Part shown: piece by piece, positions 39,132-47,042 of the stretch
How the letters are laid out: every line of letters starts with the position of its first letter
Position numbering within the stretch: the first letter of the stretch is position 1
NCBI GenBank assembly: GCA_018139225.1
Contig: JAGSNX010000003.1
Span: forward strand, 372,001 to 436,000
Length of the DNA: 64,000 bases
Direction of reading: 5' to 3'
DNA from: Microvirga sp. SRT01
GTDB taxonomy: Bacteria; Pseudomonadota; Alphaproteobacteria; Sphingomonadales; Sphingomonadaceae
The notes under the pieces: model-generated
Seen by the model: only the letters and a program-made list of their open reading frames with translations
Told to the model about the DNA's origin: nothing
Databases searched by the model: none
Program-made: the position numbers and the translations under genes

Positions 39132-39869
39132 TCAGGCGTGCTCGCGCGACAGTTGCAGATAGCGTGGGCAGAAATCGCCCGCATCCGCCAGCGCGGTCCA
39201 GTCGGGGATCTTCACCCACCTCGCCTTGGTTTCGACCAGTCCCTCGCGGCGCAACGCCTGCAGCGTGCGGTTGACGTGGACGCTGGTCAGGCCGAGCGCG
39301 TCGGCCATGTCCGTCTGCGTCAGCGGCAGGTAGAAGGAGCACGCTCCCGAGCTGATATCTGCGCCCTGTCGCAGCGCCATCTCGCAGATCAGGTGCGCCA
39401 GCCGGGTATAGGCCCCGCGCCGCCCGACATTGGCGATCCATTCCCGGAACACCGACGACCCCGCCAGACTGTCGGTCCAGATCGCATCCGCGACGGCCGG
39501 ACGCGAATGCATCAGGTCCAGCATCGCGCGATGCGGCACCAGCGCGACCTCCACGGGTGTCAGCGCCTGGACGTTGTCGACGGAGGGGAACAGCATCGCG
39601 TAATGCAGGTCGATCGGTTCCCCTTCCATGTGCAGGCCGACGACCTGCCGCGTACCGTCGCCCATCGTCTTGTGACGCGACGCGACGCCCTTCAGCAAAA
39701 TGATGCAGTGGCTGGGCAGGTCGCCCTCGCGGATGATGTAGCGGCCCGCATCGACCAGCTTCAGCGTGTGCGGCAGCGTCAGAACGGCGTCCGCATCCGC
39801 GGCGTCGAGAACAAATCGCCGCTTCAGGACCCGAACGAAGGGGCCAAGAGTGTTGCGTTGCTCGATCAT
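39132..39869 (-). CDS. Crp/Fnr-family transcriptional regulator
   Basis: A 245-residue regulator. Residues about 25-140 are a cyclic-nucleotide-binding-like barrel (GRYIIREGDLPSHCIILLKGVASRHKTM), and the C-terminal part carries a Crp-type winged helix with recognition helix LTQTDMADALGLTSVHVNRTL. No Fnr-type N-terminal cysteine cluster is seen, so an oxygen-sensing Fnr role is unlikely. ATG 39869 is used with GGGAG upstream. It is divergent from a BLUF photoreceptor gene. Confidence 0.87.
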   Translation of the reverse strand: MIEQRNTLGPFVRVLKRRFVLDAADADAVLTLPHTLKLVDAGRYIIREGDLPSHCIILLKGVASRHKTMGDGTRQVVGLHMEGEPIDLHYAMLFPSVDNVQALTPVEVALVPHRAMLDLMHSRPAVADAIWTDSLAGSSVFREWIANVGRRGAYTRLAHLICEMALRQGADISSGACSFYLPLTQTDMADALGLTSVHVNRTLQALRREGLVETKARWVKIPDWTALADAGDFCPRYLQLSREHA

Positions 39870-40033
39870 GGTCGCTGCTCCCGTTCGCAGCCCATCCGAA
39901 AAGATCAACTGCAATAGGTAAGTGATACCGATTGCGGTCTAAAATCCCTTACATATGATTGGGTTAGTTCATCAATGATCGCTTTATGACATCATACCGC
40001 CTTGTTCACGCAAGATAGCGTAACGCGAACCCG

Positions 40034-40453
40034 ATGATCCGCTCGATTTTGTACGTCAGCCGCAGCACGCTGGTCATGCCCGCCGAGGAGTCGCGGGTGC
40101 AGGATATCGTCGACTGGTCGCGCGGCTGGAACGCGGAGGTCGGCATCACCGGCGCGCTGATGTTCACCGAGAAGCATTTCGCCCAAGTGATCGAGGGGCC
40201 GCTGGCGCCCATTGCGGAGTTGATGGGCAAGATCCGCGTCGATCCGCGGCACACCGGCATCGATGTCATCCTCGATCGCCTGATCCCCGCGCGCCAGTTC
40301 GCGGGCTGGACGATGGCGTATAGTGGGCCCGAGGATTTCGTCGAAGCGCAGCTCGCCCCGCTGGCCGCCGGCCGCCCGCCCGAGGGCCGCAACACCGCCG
40401 CCCACGCGCTGATCGCGGTGATGCAGGGACTGTCGAGGCTGGGGGCGGCCTGA
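40034..40453 (+). CDS. BLUF-domain blue-light sensor
   Basis: A 139-residue protein that is almost entirely a BLUF domain, which binds FAD and responds to blue light. RSILYVSRSTLVM contains the flavin-contacting Tyr/Ser region, GITGALMFTEKHFAQVIEGP the conserved core, and FAGWTMAYSGPE the Trp/Met switch region. There is no fused output domain, so it must act through a partner. Divergent transcription from the Crp/Fnr gene suggests but does not prove a link. Confidence 0.92.
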   Translation: MIRSILYVSRSTLVMPAEESRVQDIVDWSRGWNAEVGITGALMFTEKHFAQVIEGPLAPIAELMGKIRVDPRHTGIDVILDRLIPARQFAGWTMAYSGPEDFVEAQLAPLAAGRPPEGRNTAAHALIAVMQGLSRLGAA

Positions 40454-40463
40454 GCCGCAGGCG

Positions 40464-40766
40464 CTAGATCAGGCTCACGCGGCCGCCCGCGTGCCGCTCG
40501 ATGCGGCCGGCGAGTTCCAGTTCCAGCAGCACGGTCTGCACCACTGCCGTGGTCAGGCCCGCCTGCCGGATCAGTTCGTCGACCGACACCGCCACGGGGC
40601 CGAGCAGGTCGATAACCCGCCGCCGGTCCGCGTCGCTCGCATCCTCAGGCGGAGGCGGCGTGTAATCGCTGCCGGGAGAGCGGACGGCGCGCGGATCGAT
40701 CGGGCGCAGCAGTTCCAGCACGTCGGCGGCGCTCTGGACCAGCGTCGCACCCTCGCGGATCAAGCG
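40464..40766 (-). pseudogene. dprA: C-terminal fragment of dprA
   Basis: The minus-strand frame RLIREGATLVQSAADVLELL, followed by DADRRRVIDLLGPVAVSVDELIRQAGLTTAVVQTVLLELELAGRI, is the end of the DprA Rossmann domain plus its DprA-type winged helix. DprA loads RecA on incoming DNA in transformation. Upstream of about 40766 the frame reads into unrelated sequence, and the roughly 250 N-terminal residues are absent. Together with phage genes to the right and topA to the left (the usual dprA-topA order), this indicates integration into dprA. Confidence 0.8.
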
Positions 40767-40847
40767 TGCGGCAGTTACACAACGCCTCGGCCAGCGTCGC
40801 AAACGCTGCGTCTTCATCAGTTTTTATGGTTGTCGTCGGGATGTGGC

Positions 40848-40873
40848 AAAAAAAAGCCGGCACTAAGGCCGGC
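40848..40873 (-). terminator. intrinsic terminator of the leftmost prophage gene
   Basis: On the minus strand, GCCGGC (40873-40868), loop CTTAGT, GCCGGC (40861-40856) is followed by eight T (40855-40848). This is a textbook rho-independent terminator placed between the 90-residue phage gene and the dprA fragment. Confidence 0.88.
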
Positions 40874-40904
40874 GATGAAATGATGGAGGGAGGATAGTGG
40901 GGCG

Positions 40905-41177
40905 CTACAGGGACAGTGCGTCCACACCAACCGTGTGAAACAGCACCGTAATAGATGCTGCCTTCGCGAGTTCGCGGCCGATCGATTTTGCCATATTTAC
41001 CGCCTTTCTCGTTCTGCTCTGGGTGTTGTTGATAGTCATAGTCGTAACATCGATCTTCTTAGCTTTGAATTCCGGCGCCAAGTACCGGTAGACATAGACG
41101 GATGCGAGAGCACCCCAAGTAACGGCGGGAAAGATCCCGCCAAGCATGTTTACGGCGGTGAGGGCTAATCCTCCCAC
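40905..41177 (-). CDS. small prophage membrane protein
   Basis: A 90-residue protein with one or two hydrophobic stretches (VNMLGGIFPAVTWGALASVYVYRYL) and a basic polar C-terminal half (KAKKIDVTTMTINNTQSRTRKAV). It could be a holin-like or superinfection protein, but no family is recognised. GTG 41177 has AGGAA upstream; ATG 41147 is the alternative. It is the last gene before the terminator and attachment junction. Confidence 0.55.
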   Translation of the reverse strand: MGGLALTAVNMLGGIFPAVTWGALASVYVYRYLAPEFKAKKIDVTTMTINNTQSRTRKAVNMAKSIGRELAKAASITVLFHTVGVDALSL

Positions 41178-41300
41178 TGTTCCTGTAGCGCCCCAGCACT
41201 GGTATCACCTTGCGGTGTGTCCCGTGGGCCGTCACGAACATGGTGGTGGAAGAGATGGGTTCAAGAGGCCTCCGAAAAAAGACGACCTGGCATTTCGGTG

Positions 41301-41666
41301 TCAGCCTCGCGCGCGTCGAACAAGCCTGCGCCTTTCCCGATCATCCACTGCGCGATCCCACTCCGACTGGTTGATGCCTTGTGGCGCGCGAGGTACGCTG
41401 TTCCGCACAAAGCGAGGTCGTGGAGGCACGGGATCGCTGGGGGGCGGCTCAGTGACCAGCCAAGTGACCTTGGGGTTTCGAGTGCCGCATTGACAGCGCA
41501 GCCGCTTGGGGAATGCTGACCAACTTTGATCCCACCCCTTCTTGGCAAAGTAGGCCGAGAGTTCAGGGGGCGAGAACAATGCTACTCGAAAGCACGAACG
41601 GCACTCCGCACGAAGCGAGCCACCAGCCCGATTTATATCAGCGAGATCGCGAGGCGCTTGGACCAC
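41301..41666 (-). CDS. zinc-ribbon-like small protein
   Basis: A 121-residue protein. ECRSCFRVALFSPPELSAYFAKKGWDQSW...LRCQCGTR gives two CxxC/CxCG knuckles, probably a zinc ribbon (residues about 20-62), followed by a proline-rich tail. Similar zinc-ribbon proteins occur in sphingomonads and rhizobia without known function. The GTG start lies 3 bases after the stop of the preceding 75-residue gene, so translation is probably coupled. Confidence 0.6.
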   Translation of the reverse strand: MVQAPRDLADINRAGGSLRAECRSCFRVALFSPPELSAYFAKKGWDQSWSAFPKRLRCQCGTRNPKVTWLVTEPPPSDPVPPRPRFVRNSVPRAPQGINQSEWDRAVDDRERRRLVRRARG

Positions 41667-41669
41667 GGC

Positions 41670-41897
41670 TCAAAGCGGGAGAGCCAGCTGGTTGCGGTCA
41701 TCCAGCGCACAAAATGGGTTCAGGCCCCGGATCGCGAACTCGTCGCGGATAGGCTGAAGCAGCGCATTGGGTCCTTGGCTGATAGACTCAAAATACAGGG
41801 CCTGAAGGTCCGTCGCGGGCATCGCGTGAAGGACCGGCGACAAGGCACGGTAAGCGAGGGTCTGGATAGAAGGCATGGCGAATCTCCGAGCCGCCAT
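41670..41897 (-). CDS. small prophage protein of unknown function
   Basis: A 75-residue protein (MAARRFAMPSIQTLAYRAL...) with no recognised domain. It is supported by a strong AAGGAG ribosome-binding site 3-4 bases before ATG 41897 and by its place 31 bases after the large spike gene on the same strand. No signal or membrane segment. Confidence 0.6.
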   Translation of the reverse strand: MAARRFAMPSIQTLAYRALSPVLHAMPATDLQALYFESISQGPNALLQPIRDEFAIRGLNPFCALDDRNQLALPL

Positions 41898-41928
41898 GTT
41901 CTCCTTTTGATCCGTTTTGTCCAGACCC

Positions 41929-44900
41929 TCAGTTTGGCGTTGCGCGAACCCAGATGTCCGAAAACTCGATTACGGCCGAGATTGGCTTGGCTCCGTCAGT
42001 GACGACGTTGAGGGTCGTCAACAGCGAGCCGAAGTCGGTGAAATTCGTGGTGTCGATGGGCGGCGTAATGTCGATGCTCGTAAACGCATTACCCGCATCA
42101 GCAACAATGGTGCCGCTGAATGGATAGGTGTTGGACGCGTTGAAAGCAGTCGAGGTGTGCTGCGTGGCGGTCACTGGACCCGAAGGCGACGGGAAGCTGA
42201 CAGCCGTTGGGGTAGAGATGCGGCTGCTGACATTGCCGGGTCCTTCCAAACCGTAAAAGCGGCCATTTGGTCCCGGCTTGATCGTGCGGGTGCGGCCCGT
42301 TCTGATCTGCTGACCGGCGCTCATCCGCGCAGCAAGGCCAATTAGACCGTTGCCGTTCTGGAGCGTGATTGTGACCCTGCTGCCGATAGCACCCTGCATG
42401 GTCATGACCATCTTATACTTGCCGCCGCTGGTCGCCACGGGCTGTACGTCGAGGGTAAACGTTCCTGCATTGAGAGCGTTCGTAACCGCTGTTGGCAGTG
42501 TCAGTGTCCAGCCGCGCGGGATCGAACCCGTGAGGCCAGTGGCAGTAGGCATGACGCCTGAACCCTGAGCCGGATCAAAGTAGGGATTGTAGATGTGGTT
42601 TGTGCTGTCCTGCTCAGCATACAGGAACGCGCCGTTTGCCAGAGCCGTCGTGTACGTCAGGGTGTAATTTCCTGCCGCATCAACGGTGCCAGTCACGCCG
42701 GTCGCCGAGAGATTGCCTTGCCCGTCATTGCTGATGATCTGCTGGGTGCCCGAAGACGTATGAAACGTGCGGAAGGTCGTCGTGCTGCGAACCGTTGGGT
42801 GGCTGGCCATCGCGCCGGGTAGCGTGCCGCTGTAGACCTTGAGAACGCCATTCGCCGTGGCAAGCTGTCCGTTGTTTCCCTGAAGCGGATTGTCCTGCGA
42901 GGGCGCAGCTGGGTAGTCGGCTTCAAACGCGGCCTTGAGCGGCTTGTATGCGCCAAAGTAGGCCATGCGCGGATGTTGATGGATGCCCAGAATGTCCATG
43001 CCGCCGGGAATTGCGGTCATGCCCGTTGGATCGCGGGTGAGGTCCGCGACTGCGCCCCACGAGTCCACCAAGCGGATGAAAGGGCGATTGTAGCGAAGGC
43101 CAGCGATTGCGTAGCTGACGCCGGTATCGGGATCGACAAACGGCGCTGGCGAACTGCTGTTCTTCCAGTTGCGCATGGTCCGCATGTAGGTGCTGGTCGC
43201 GCCTGAGGCCTGATAGGCATAGCTAACGTAGACGGTCTGCCCGATACGCGACGAGTGGAAGGTCCAGACGCCGCCTGTTACGGAATATTGATCCTCGCTT
43301 GGCGTTCCGGTCGTTTTGGATAGAACCTTGATACCATCGGCAGCAACGACACCAGTCTCGCCCCAGCTTTCTCCATCAACGAAGCCGTTCGAGTAGGAAG
43401 CATTGACCTTACCGTCCGATGCCACAGTTTTGGCCTCACCGATGATTGGCGTAGAGCCTTTGGGCATACCGTTGAGGACGTATTGGACACCGTTGGGACG
43501 ACCAGCCTGACGCTCATCAATCTGCGTGGACTCTTCAATCATCGACGCAAGAGGTGACGTGTAAAATGGCGGGTTGCCGTCGTTTACGTCCATGAAGTGA
43601 ACCGTGAACTGCGCAGGGTGGCCGTTCAGGGAATACTTGCCTTGCGTGCCGGTGTTGTAAGCCACGTCCGAAGCGACATTGGTTTCGTCACGCGCCGGGT
43701 TGCCGGTGGAGGCATTGTTTGCGACCCGCGCACGAATGGTGAGGTTGCGGCTCGTTACAGCGCCCACGCCGTAGTTCCAGTCACGCCCCATGAGCAGGCG
43801 GTTCTTAAACGCTGGTGCGTACCAACCGGCAACCGATGCGCCCATGGCGGCTCCTGCGCCTTCAGTACCACCAGAGTTTGAGTAACCACCGCCGCTTGCC
43901 GTGCGGCTGTCACCAGCGGCAACAAAGTCCGCAACTGTGATTGCGGGCAGAGCGGACTGTTCGGCAGCTACGGCAATAGCGTTCGATGCGGTGGGCGAGG
44001 ACGAACCAGCGGCGTTTGTAGCGGTGACACGACACAAGACCGTCTTCGACGCATCAGCCGAAACCAGCGTGTACGTGGATGCCGTTGCTCCGCTGATAGC
44101 CGAGCCATCGCGGGTCCACTGGTAAGCGTAAGAGGTAGGGCTGCCGGTCCATCCGCCTGCTGACGAGGACAAGGTTTGGCCAACCGTACCGCTGCCCGAA
44201 ACCACAGGTGCGGATGTGTTTGTTGGCGCTGCAAGGGCCGCGCTAACTGCGATGCTGTTCGAGGTAGCTGGGGAGGACGATCCTACGGCGTTGGTCGCCG
44301 TAACCCGGCAGGCTACAGCTTTGCCGTCATCGGCGCTGACAAGCAGGTAGGTGCTTGAGGTTGCACCGCTGATCGCCGCACCATCACGCAACCACTGGTA
44401 AGCGTAAGAGGTAGGAGAGGCAGTCCAGATGCCAGTGTTGGTGGTAAGGCTCTGACCAACAACGCTCGAACCCGATACGACCGGAGCCGTAGTGATCGAG
44501 GGCGCAACCGGTGCTGCGCTTACTGCGATCGCGTTCGAGGTCGCGCTGGTGCTGCCGCTTGGGCCGGTGGCCGTGACGCGGACGGCAATGTTTTTGCCTT
44601 CATCGGCACTGACCAACGGGTAGCTTGCGCCAGTCGCTCCGCTGATCGGGGAGCCGTCACGCATCCACTGACGGCCCGAAACGGTGCCGTTGCTGATCGT
44701 ACCGTCAGACGCCGTGAGGGTCTGGCCGACAATGCCGGTGCCAGTAGCGGACGGCAGAACCGTAAATGCAGGAGCAGGGACCGCAGGAGCCGTAATGGTC
44801 GCGGTTGCTGGGCTGGCCGAAGTGTTGGTGCCGCCAGCGCCAGTAGCGGTAACGCGGTAGCTGATCGTCTGGCCTTCGTCGGCCGAGACAAGCAAGTAGG

Positions 44901-45528
44901 TGTTCGAAGTTGCGCCGCTGATCGCAGTGCCGCCGCGCAGCCACTGGCGTCCTGTGACGCTGCCGTTGGCAATGGTGCCGTCTTGACCAGTCAGCGTTTG
45001 GCCGCTGATCGTGCTGCCGGTGATCGAGGGCTGCGCTGTCCACGATGGAAGTGGAGTTGCGCCGGGGTTGAAAGCAGCGACCGTGACCGTAAAAACCGGG
45101 CTGTTGATCGTCGCTGGATCGTTCTTCCGCGTGATGCGGCTTACAAAGCGAGCGATGGGCGCGGAGTTTAGATCGTCAACGCGAGGCGCAGCTTCCTCAA
45201 TAGTAAGCGTGCCGCGAACGATGTCGTCGATGCCGTTGTCCAAACGTTCGGCAATCTGGAAGCGAAGAGACTTGCCGCTTTCGAAGAATGCTTTGCTCTG
45301 CGTTCCGTCGATTGCCCATTCGAAGAACGGACCTGAAGCATCGCTTTTGCTGACGCCGTGCAGATAAAATGACTCAACCCGAGCAATATCGTAAACCGAG
45401 AAAGCAACCGAGCGACCTGTCAGGTCCTCGGGCACTCCAAGGGTGCTACAAAGCTGAAGCTGGAAAACAATAGGCTCGCCCGAAGCGCAGCGCATTGCGG
45501 ATACATTGGGTGTGATGGTCAACGGCAT
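41929..45528 (-). CDS. tail spike/receptor-binding protein with four Ig-like repeats and SGNH-like domain
   Basis: A 1199-residue protein. Residues 1-115 form a beta-rich N-terminal domain (CASGEPIVFQLQLC) likely to attach to the virion. Residues 165-248, 254-337, 343-429 and 435-521 are four tandem Ig-like repeats, each with QWxRxGxxIxGATxxTY and a VTATxAxGS end. From about 530 a new domain has GDS at 539-541, ND at 649-650 and IHQHP at 849-853, in the order of SGNH-hydrolase blocks I, III and V, although block V is not a clean DxxH. A capsule- or glycan-deacetylating spike is plausible. Its start codon lies in a perfect hairpin. Confidence 0.65.
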   Translation of the reverse strand: MPLTITPNVSAMRCASGEPIVFQLQLCSTLGVPEDLTGRSVAFSVYDIARVESFYLHGVSKSDASGPFFEWAIDGTQSKAFFESGKSLRFQIAERLDNGIDDIVRGTLTIEEAAPRVDDLNSAPIARFVSRITRKNDPATINSPVFTVTVAAFNPGATPLPSWTAQPSITGSTISGQTLTGQDGTIANGSVTGRQWLRGGTAISGATSNTYLLVSADEGQTISYRVTATGAGGTNTSASPATATITAPAVPAPAFTVLPSATGTGIVGQTLTASDGTISNGTVSGRQWMRDGSPISGATGASYPLVSADEGKNIAVRVTATGPSGSTSATSNAIAVSAAPVAPSITTAPVVSGSSVVGQSLTTNTGIWTASPTSYAYQWLRDGAAISGATSSTYLLVSADDGKAVACRVTATNAVGSSSPATSNSIAVSAALAAPTNTSAPVVSGSGTVGQTLSSSAGGWTGSPTSYAYQWTRDGSAISGATASTYTLVSADASKTVLCRVTATNAAGSSSPTASNAIAVAAEQSALPAITVADFVAAGDSRTASGGGYSNSGGTEGAGAAMGASVAGWYAPAFKNRLLMGRDWNYGVGAVTSRNLTIRARVANNASTGNPARDETNVASDVAYNTGTQGKYSLNGHPAQFTVHFMDVNDGNPPFYTSPLASMIEESTQIDERQAGRPNGVQYVLNGMPKGSTPIIGEAKTVASDGKVNASYSNGFVDGESWGETGVVAADGIKVLSKTTGTPSEDQYSVTGGVWTFHSSRIGQTVYVSYAYQASGATSTYMRTMRNWKNSSSPAPFVDPDTGVSYAIAGLRYNRPFIRLVDSWGAVADLTRDPTGMTAIPGGMDILGIHQHPRMAYFGAYKPLKAAFEADYPAAPSQDNPLQGNNGQLATANGVLKVYSGTLPGAMASHPTVRSTTTFRTFHTSSGTQQIISNDGQGNLSATGVTGTVDAAGNYTLTYTTALANGAFLYAEQDSTNHIYNPYFDPAQGSGVMPTATGLTGSIPRGWTLTLPTAVTNALNAGTFTLDVQPVATSGGKYKMVMTMQGAIGSRVTITLQNGNGLIGLAARMSAGQQIRTGRTRTIKPGPNGRFYGLEGPGNVSSRISTPTAVSFPSPSGPVTATQHTSTAFNASNTYPFSGTIVADAGNAFTSIDITPPIDTTNFTDFGSLLTTLNVVTDGAKPISAVIEFSDIWVRATPN

Positions 45529-45554
45529 GCCGATATTTATGTCGGCATGCCGTT
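45521..45554 (-). promoter_or_regulatory. perfect hairpin enclosing the spike start codon
   Basis: AACGGCATGCCGA (45521-45533) and TCGGCATGCCGTT (45542-45554) form a 13-bp perfect inverted repeat with an 8-nt loop. On the minus strand the ATG of the spike gene (45528-45526) falls inside the 3' arm, so folding would hide it. It could also end the upstream transcript, but no T-run follows. Confidence 0.55.
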
Positions 45555-45568
45555 ATCGCTGTTTGGGT

Positions 45569-45585
45569 CTGAGACTGTGTCTCAG
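45569..45585 (-). terminator. short hairpin after the primase-like gene
   Basis: CTGAGAC (45569-45575) and GTCTCAG (45579-45585) form a 7-bp stem with a 3-nt loop, six bases past the stop of the 226-residue gene. No T-run is present; a transcript-end or processing function is inferred from position. Confidence 0.35.
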
Positions 45586-45591
45586 GCTTGT

Positions 45592-46272
45592 TTACAGGCC
45601 CTCGAACAACCCGTCATGACTTGTACGAAGCGGCTTCTCGCGCTCGATGACGGGCTTCAAGGATACTGGCCGGGTCTGCTGATAATATTTTGAGGCGTCC
45701 TGGCGGCGATACAGATGCGCCGTGCGGACCTTGAAAGCCTCCGCGTCAAATAGCGGGCCGCGCTCATGAACCGTCAGCGTCGTCGCGTGGATGTTGGTGA
45801 CGAATGTTGAGGACAGCACGCCAACGACCAAGCCGTACACGTCCAGTTCCTTGACGATGCAGGATGTCACGCGCTCATAGGTCGCAGCATCCACAGGTGC
45901 GGAAAAAGGGATGACGAGGCTGATCGTGTTCTGCTTCCGAGCCTTGTTTTCCGTGGTCATGTAAAAGCGGCCAACGTTGAGGCGGTCACACGCTGCCCTT
46001 AATTCCTCGAACTGCCGGATGTCATAATCCAGCAGCATGGCGTGGTTGGCCTTGAGGTTGCTTTTTACGTTCTGCGTGCCCGACCATTCCCCAAAATGGA
46101 TGCCCCGTGGTCCGCTATGTAAGCGCAGCTGACGCACCGCGTTGTCGATGTAATCGAGAATAGACCGGAAGCGATGATCGGCTTCAACGCTGGCAACGTA
46201 GGGTGATGCTCGGACGTATTTCTTCGTGATGCCGTGTTCGTCCCAAGGTGTAATCGCAAGTTTTGTCGTCAT
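45592..46272 (-). CDS. possible primase-polymerase (AEP)-like protein
   Basis: A 226-residue protein. HAMLLDYD gives a D82-x-D84 pair, followed by FYMTTENKARKQNTISLVIPFSAPVDAATYERV. This resembles the PrimPol pattern of a DxD strand, then a threonine-rich strand, then xLVIPLSxPV. TLTVHERGP near residue 166 could supply the third motif. The middle sxH histidine typical of active AEPs is not obvious, so it may be an inactive or divergent relative. ATG 46272 follows GGAG. No helicase or replication neighbour is visible. Confidence 0.45.
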   Translation of the reverse strand: MTTKLAITPWDEHGITKKYVRASPYVASVEADHRFRSILDYIDNAVRQLRLHSGPRGIHFGEWSGTQNVKSNLKANHAMLLDYDIRQFEELRAACDRLNVGRFYMTTENKARKQNTISLVIPFSAPVDAATYERVTSCIVKELDVYGLVVGVLSSTFVTNIHATTLTVHERGPLFDAEAFKVRTAHLYRRQDASKYYQQTRPVSLKPVIEREKPLRTSHDGLFEGL

Positions 46273-46409
46273 AATGTTCTCCAATGAGCGTATGGTTAAC
46301 ACTCTTACTTATGGGAGACCCGTCAAACCCGGGGTCAAAAGGGTCAAAAATGGGCATTCTGGTCGCGCGATTACTGACGCGCTGATCGGTCAGGCGCTAA
46401 AATACTATT

Positions 46410-47042
46410 ATGACTATCGACCACCTCAGGGAATTCAATCGCGTCGCCCGCGAAAGCTCATCCACAGATCATGAGACGTGGTACTTCAATCCCGAGACGC
46501 GCAAGCGCCAGCTTGGTAAGCCGCCAAAGAAGGCAGCATGTACGATGTTGAGCGAGGACACGTTGAAGGTCATCGCCATGTCCTCAGAGCCTTCGAGCGC
46601 CCTAGCTGACCGCTTTGATCTGGCCGATCACACCATTGCCCGCATCCGCCGCGACTACTGGCGCAACGATGGCGCGGTGAACACGCTGACCCCCGCAGGG
46701 CGCAAGCGCATCACGCCCGCACTGCTGGCTGAGATTGTAGCGGCAGAAGGGACGAGCAGCGAGGTCGCTGAGCGGTTCAATGTTTCTGCATGGTCGGTTG
46801 AAGAGGCTCGCCGCAATCACCGCAAGCAGACGCTGCCAGATTCCACCACTTGTCGGCAGCCGTGGATCACACCTGAGTTGCGCGCCGCGATCGAAGGGGC
46901 ACAGGGCACAAGCCGTGAAGTAGCGGATCGCTTTGCCGTTCCGATCCGCAGCGTCCAGCGCGTTCGCTACGAGAAAAAGAAGACCGGGGGCGAACCTGCG
47001 CCGCTCCCCGAGGCAAAACGCTTCGAACCTGTGGTCCGGTAA
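46410..47042 (+). CDS. triple helix-turn-helix repeat protein
   Basis: A 210-residue protein with three tandem HTH units at about residues 47-86, 101-140 and 153-192. Each reads L/I-T-x-x-L...I...xxxSxxxAxRFxVxxxxVxxxR (for example SSEVAERFNVSAWSVEEARR and SREVADRFAVPIRSVQRVR). Similar modules occur in HNH-endonuclease-associated repeats and small terminase-like proteins, but no nuclease domain is present. It is likely a DNA-binding regulator. The start lacks a ribosome-binding site and follows CTAAAATACTATT, so a leaderless transcript is possible. Confidence 0.65.
   Translation: MTIDHLREFNRVARESSSTDHETWYFNPETRKRQLGKPPKKAACTMLSEDTLKVIAMSSEPSSALADRFDLADHTIARIRRDYWRNDGAVNTLTPAGRKRITPALLAEIVAAEGTSSEVAERFNVSAWSVEEARRNHRKQTLPDSTTCRQPWITPELRAAIEGAQGTSREVADRFAVPIRSVQRVRYEKKKTGGEPAPLPEAKRFEPVVR

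Noticed and set aside
40645..40863. Minus-strand open frame crossing the dprA junction
   Set aside because: It runs through the terminator hairpin and is out of frame with dprA.
41526..42002. Plus-strand open frame of 158 codons
   Set aside because: Opposite to two minus-strand prophage genes that have a better start signal (AAGGAG) and a zinc-ribbon motif.
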